A stretch of 64,000 nucleotides of DNA, from assembly GCA_964035795.1 (NCBI GenBank), contig OZ038326.1:5383062-5447061 (forward strand), read 5' to 3'. Shown here piece by piece: positions 63,128-64,000 of this stretch (position 1 is its first letter; each line of letters begins with the position of its first letter). This DNA comes from Pterobdella sp. o SKG-2022 (Eukaryota; Annelida; Clitellata; Hirudinida; Piscicolidae). Below the pieces are notes generated by a model. The model was given only the letters and a program-made list of their open reading frames with translations, did no database searches and was not told the origin of the DNA. The position numbers and the translations under genes are program-made.

Positions 63128-64000
63128 TTTATAACTTTTTTCCGATCAAATTTCTTGCCTTGAGCTGTTCATTTAATCTCAACAAAAAGATTTTTTCAAA
63201 TTCGCTTTTTATTTATCAAAAAATAAATAATACAGCAATCGTTAAATTTTAGTTTTATATTTCATTCCGAAATTTTCAGTATTATATAATATTAAAATAC
63301 TCCGAACGACTTCAAAAAAGTTAAAATTTAACGCATTTTGTGAAACGAACGTTAAAGGTTTTTAAATTATTAACAGCTGAACTTTTAATCATATCCATTA
63401 TGGCTCAGAGAAGCATTATACAACCGTTTAAACCTATAAAATTATACTTAATAGCATGTAATTCGATGTAAAGCCAAATTTTATATATTCCAACAACTGT
63501 ATGAATACATATATATGCTTTTCCAGAAATTCTATGTAAAAGGGTTCAAGTATGCTTTATATAACTTCAGTATGTACAAGCTCAATGGAATATTGATATT
63601 CAAAGTTAGGGCTACAAGCTAGGCCTTGACCCAACTAAAATGCTTAATTATAAAATGAAAATTAATTAATCAGATAGCAAAAAATTTTTTTAATTGAATA
63701 ATATGAACTTCACTAGTGGCTTATGTTTTCTTCATACTTCTTTTGAATCGATTATAAGTTTTTTCAAATTTAATGAATTTTTTATAACAGAATGAAATTG
63801 AAAGAAAAAAAAATTGACGAATCTTTAAATAAAAATGACGTTTTAGGATTGTAAATACTACATTAATGAAATTAACATTTAAACAGTAACTTTAACATTT
63901 CAAAGCATGATTGTTTTATTAAAAGAACTTCTTAAATGCGTTTTTGTTTAAAATGAATCGCTTGTGTAATTTAAATTCATTAAAAAAATGTTTTCCATCT
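63128..64000. other. Upstream region of FOXO
   Basis: AT-rich sequence with no exon seen to the end of the window. It should include part of the FOXO promoter or leader. No specific site could be recognised. Confidence 0.4.

Overview
This is a eukaryotic window from an AT-rich invertebrate animal genome. It contains no bacterial features. The coding exons are short and are flanked by GT/AG splice signals with compatible phases. The proteins are animal ones: polycystin, ATG16L, a C12orf56-like protein, APEX2, EMG1, COG2, calnexin and FOXO. There are two nuclear-type tRNA genes, and many decayed LINEs, a tRNA-derived SINE and small inverted-repeat elements fill the introns and spacers. The phylum cannot be fixed from the sequence. 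The high AT content and the Asn-rich FOXO tail fit several invertebrate groups.

Layout. 1-11.6 kb is a graveyard of repeats: a directly duplicated segment of about 1.9 kb, CR1-like and other LINE remnants, a nested element with 65-bp inverted ends, and a short tandem array split by a palindromic element. 11.6-20.2 kb (+) is a PKD2-type polycystin of 15 exons, whose first intron holds a LINE and a tRNA-Ile gene. 21.0-28.9 kb (+) is ATG16L in 16 exons, with an inverted LINE copy in one intron. 30.4-35.6 kb (-) is a C12orf56-like gene carrying a SINE, hairpins and a tRNA-Arg gene in introns. It is head-to-head with APEX2 (35.9-38.4 kb, +). EMG1 follows (39.6-41.0 kb, +), converging on COG2 (41.8-48.4 kb, -). 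A LINE with endonuclease and reverse transcriptase lies at 49.6-52.4 kb. Calnexin (53.1-57.9 kb, +, 20 exons) converges on FOXO (60.5-63.1 kb, -). I see nothing coding beyond FOXO.

The genes are unrelated housekeeping and regulatory genes (ER folding, Golgi tethering, ribosome assembly, base-excision repair, autophagy, calcium/cilia channel, insulin-pathway transcription factor) and do not form an operon or pathway cluster. For polycystin, ATG16L, APEX2, EMG1, calnexin and FOXO the proposed exons join in frame from start to stop. COG2 and the C12orf56-like gene are mostly resolved, with gaps stated in their entries.

The most unusual material is a group of dispersed hairpin elements. They share a small core (an arm close to AGCTTTTCGTAAG, or TTTTCGATAAG, with its inverse), but each is embedded in longer inverted-repeat arms whose sequence differs from locus to locus. 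One copy interrupts a tandem array between two copies of CGTAATG. Other points of interest are an ATG16L without the usual linker between coiled coil and WD40 domain, a LINE copy with a twin-priming inversion, and two very short stop-free introns whose lengths are multiples of three.
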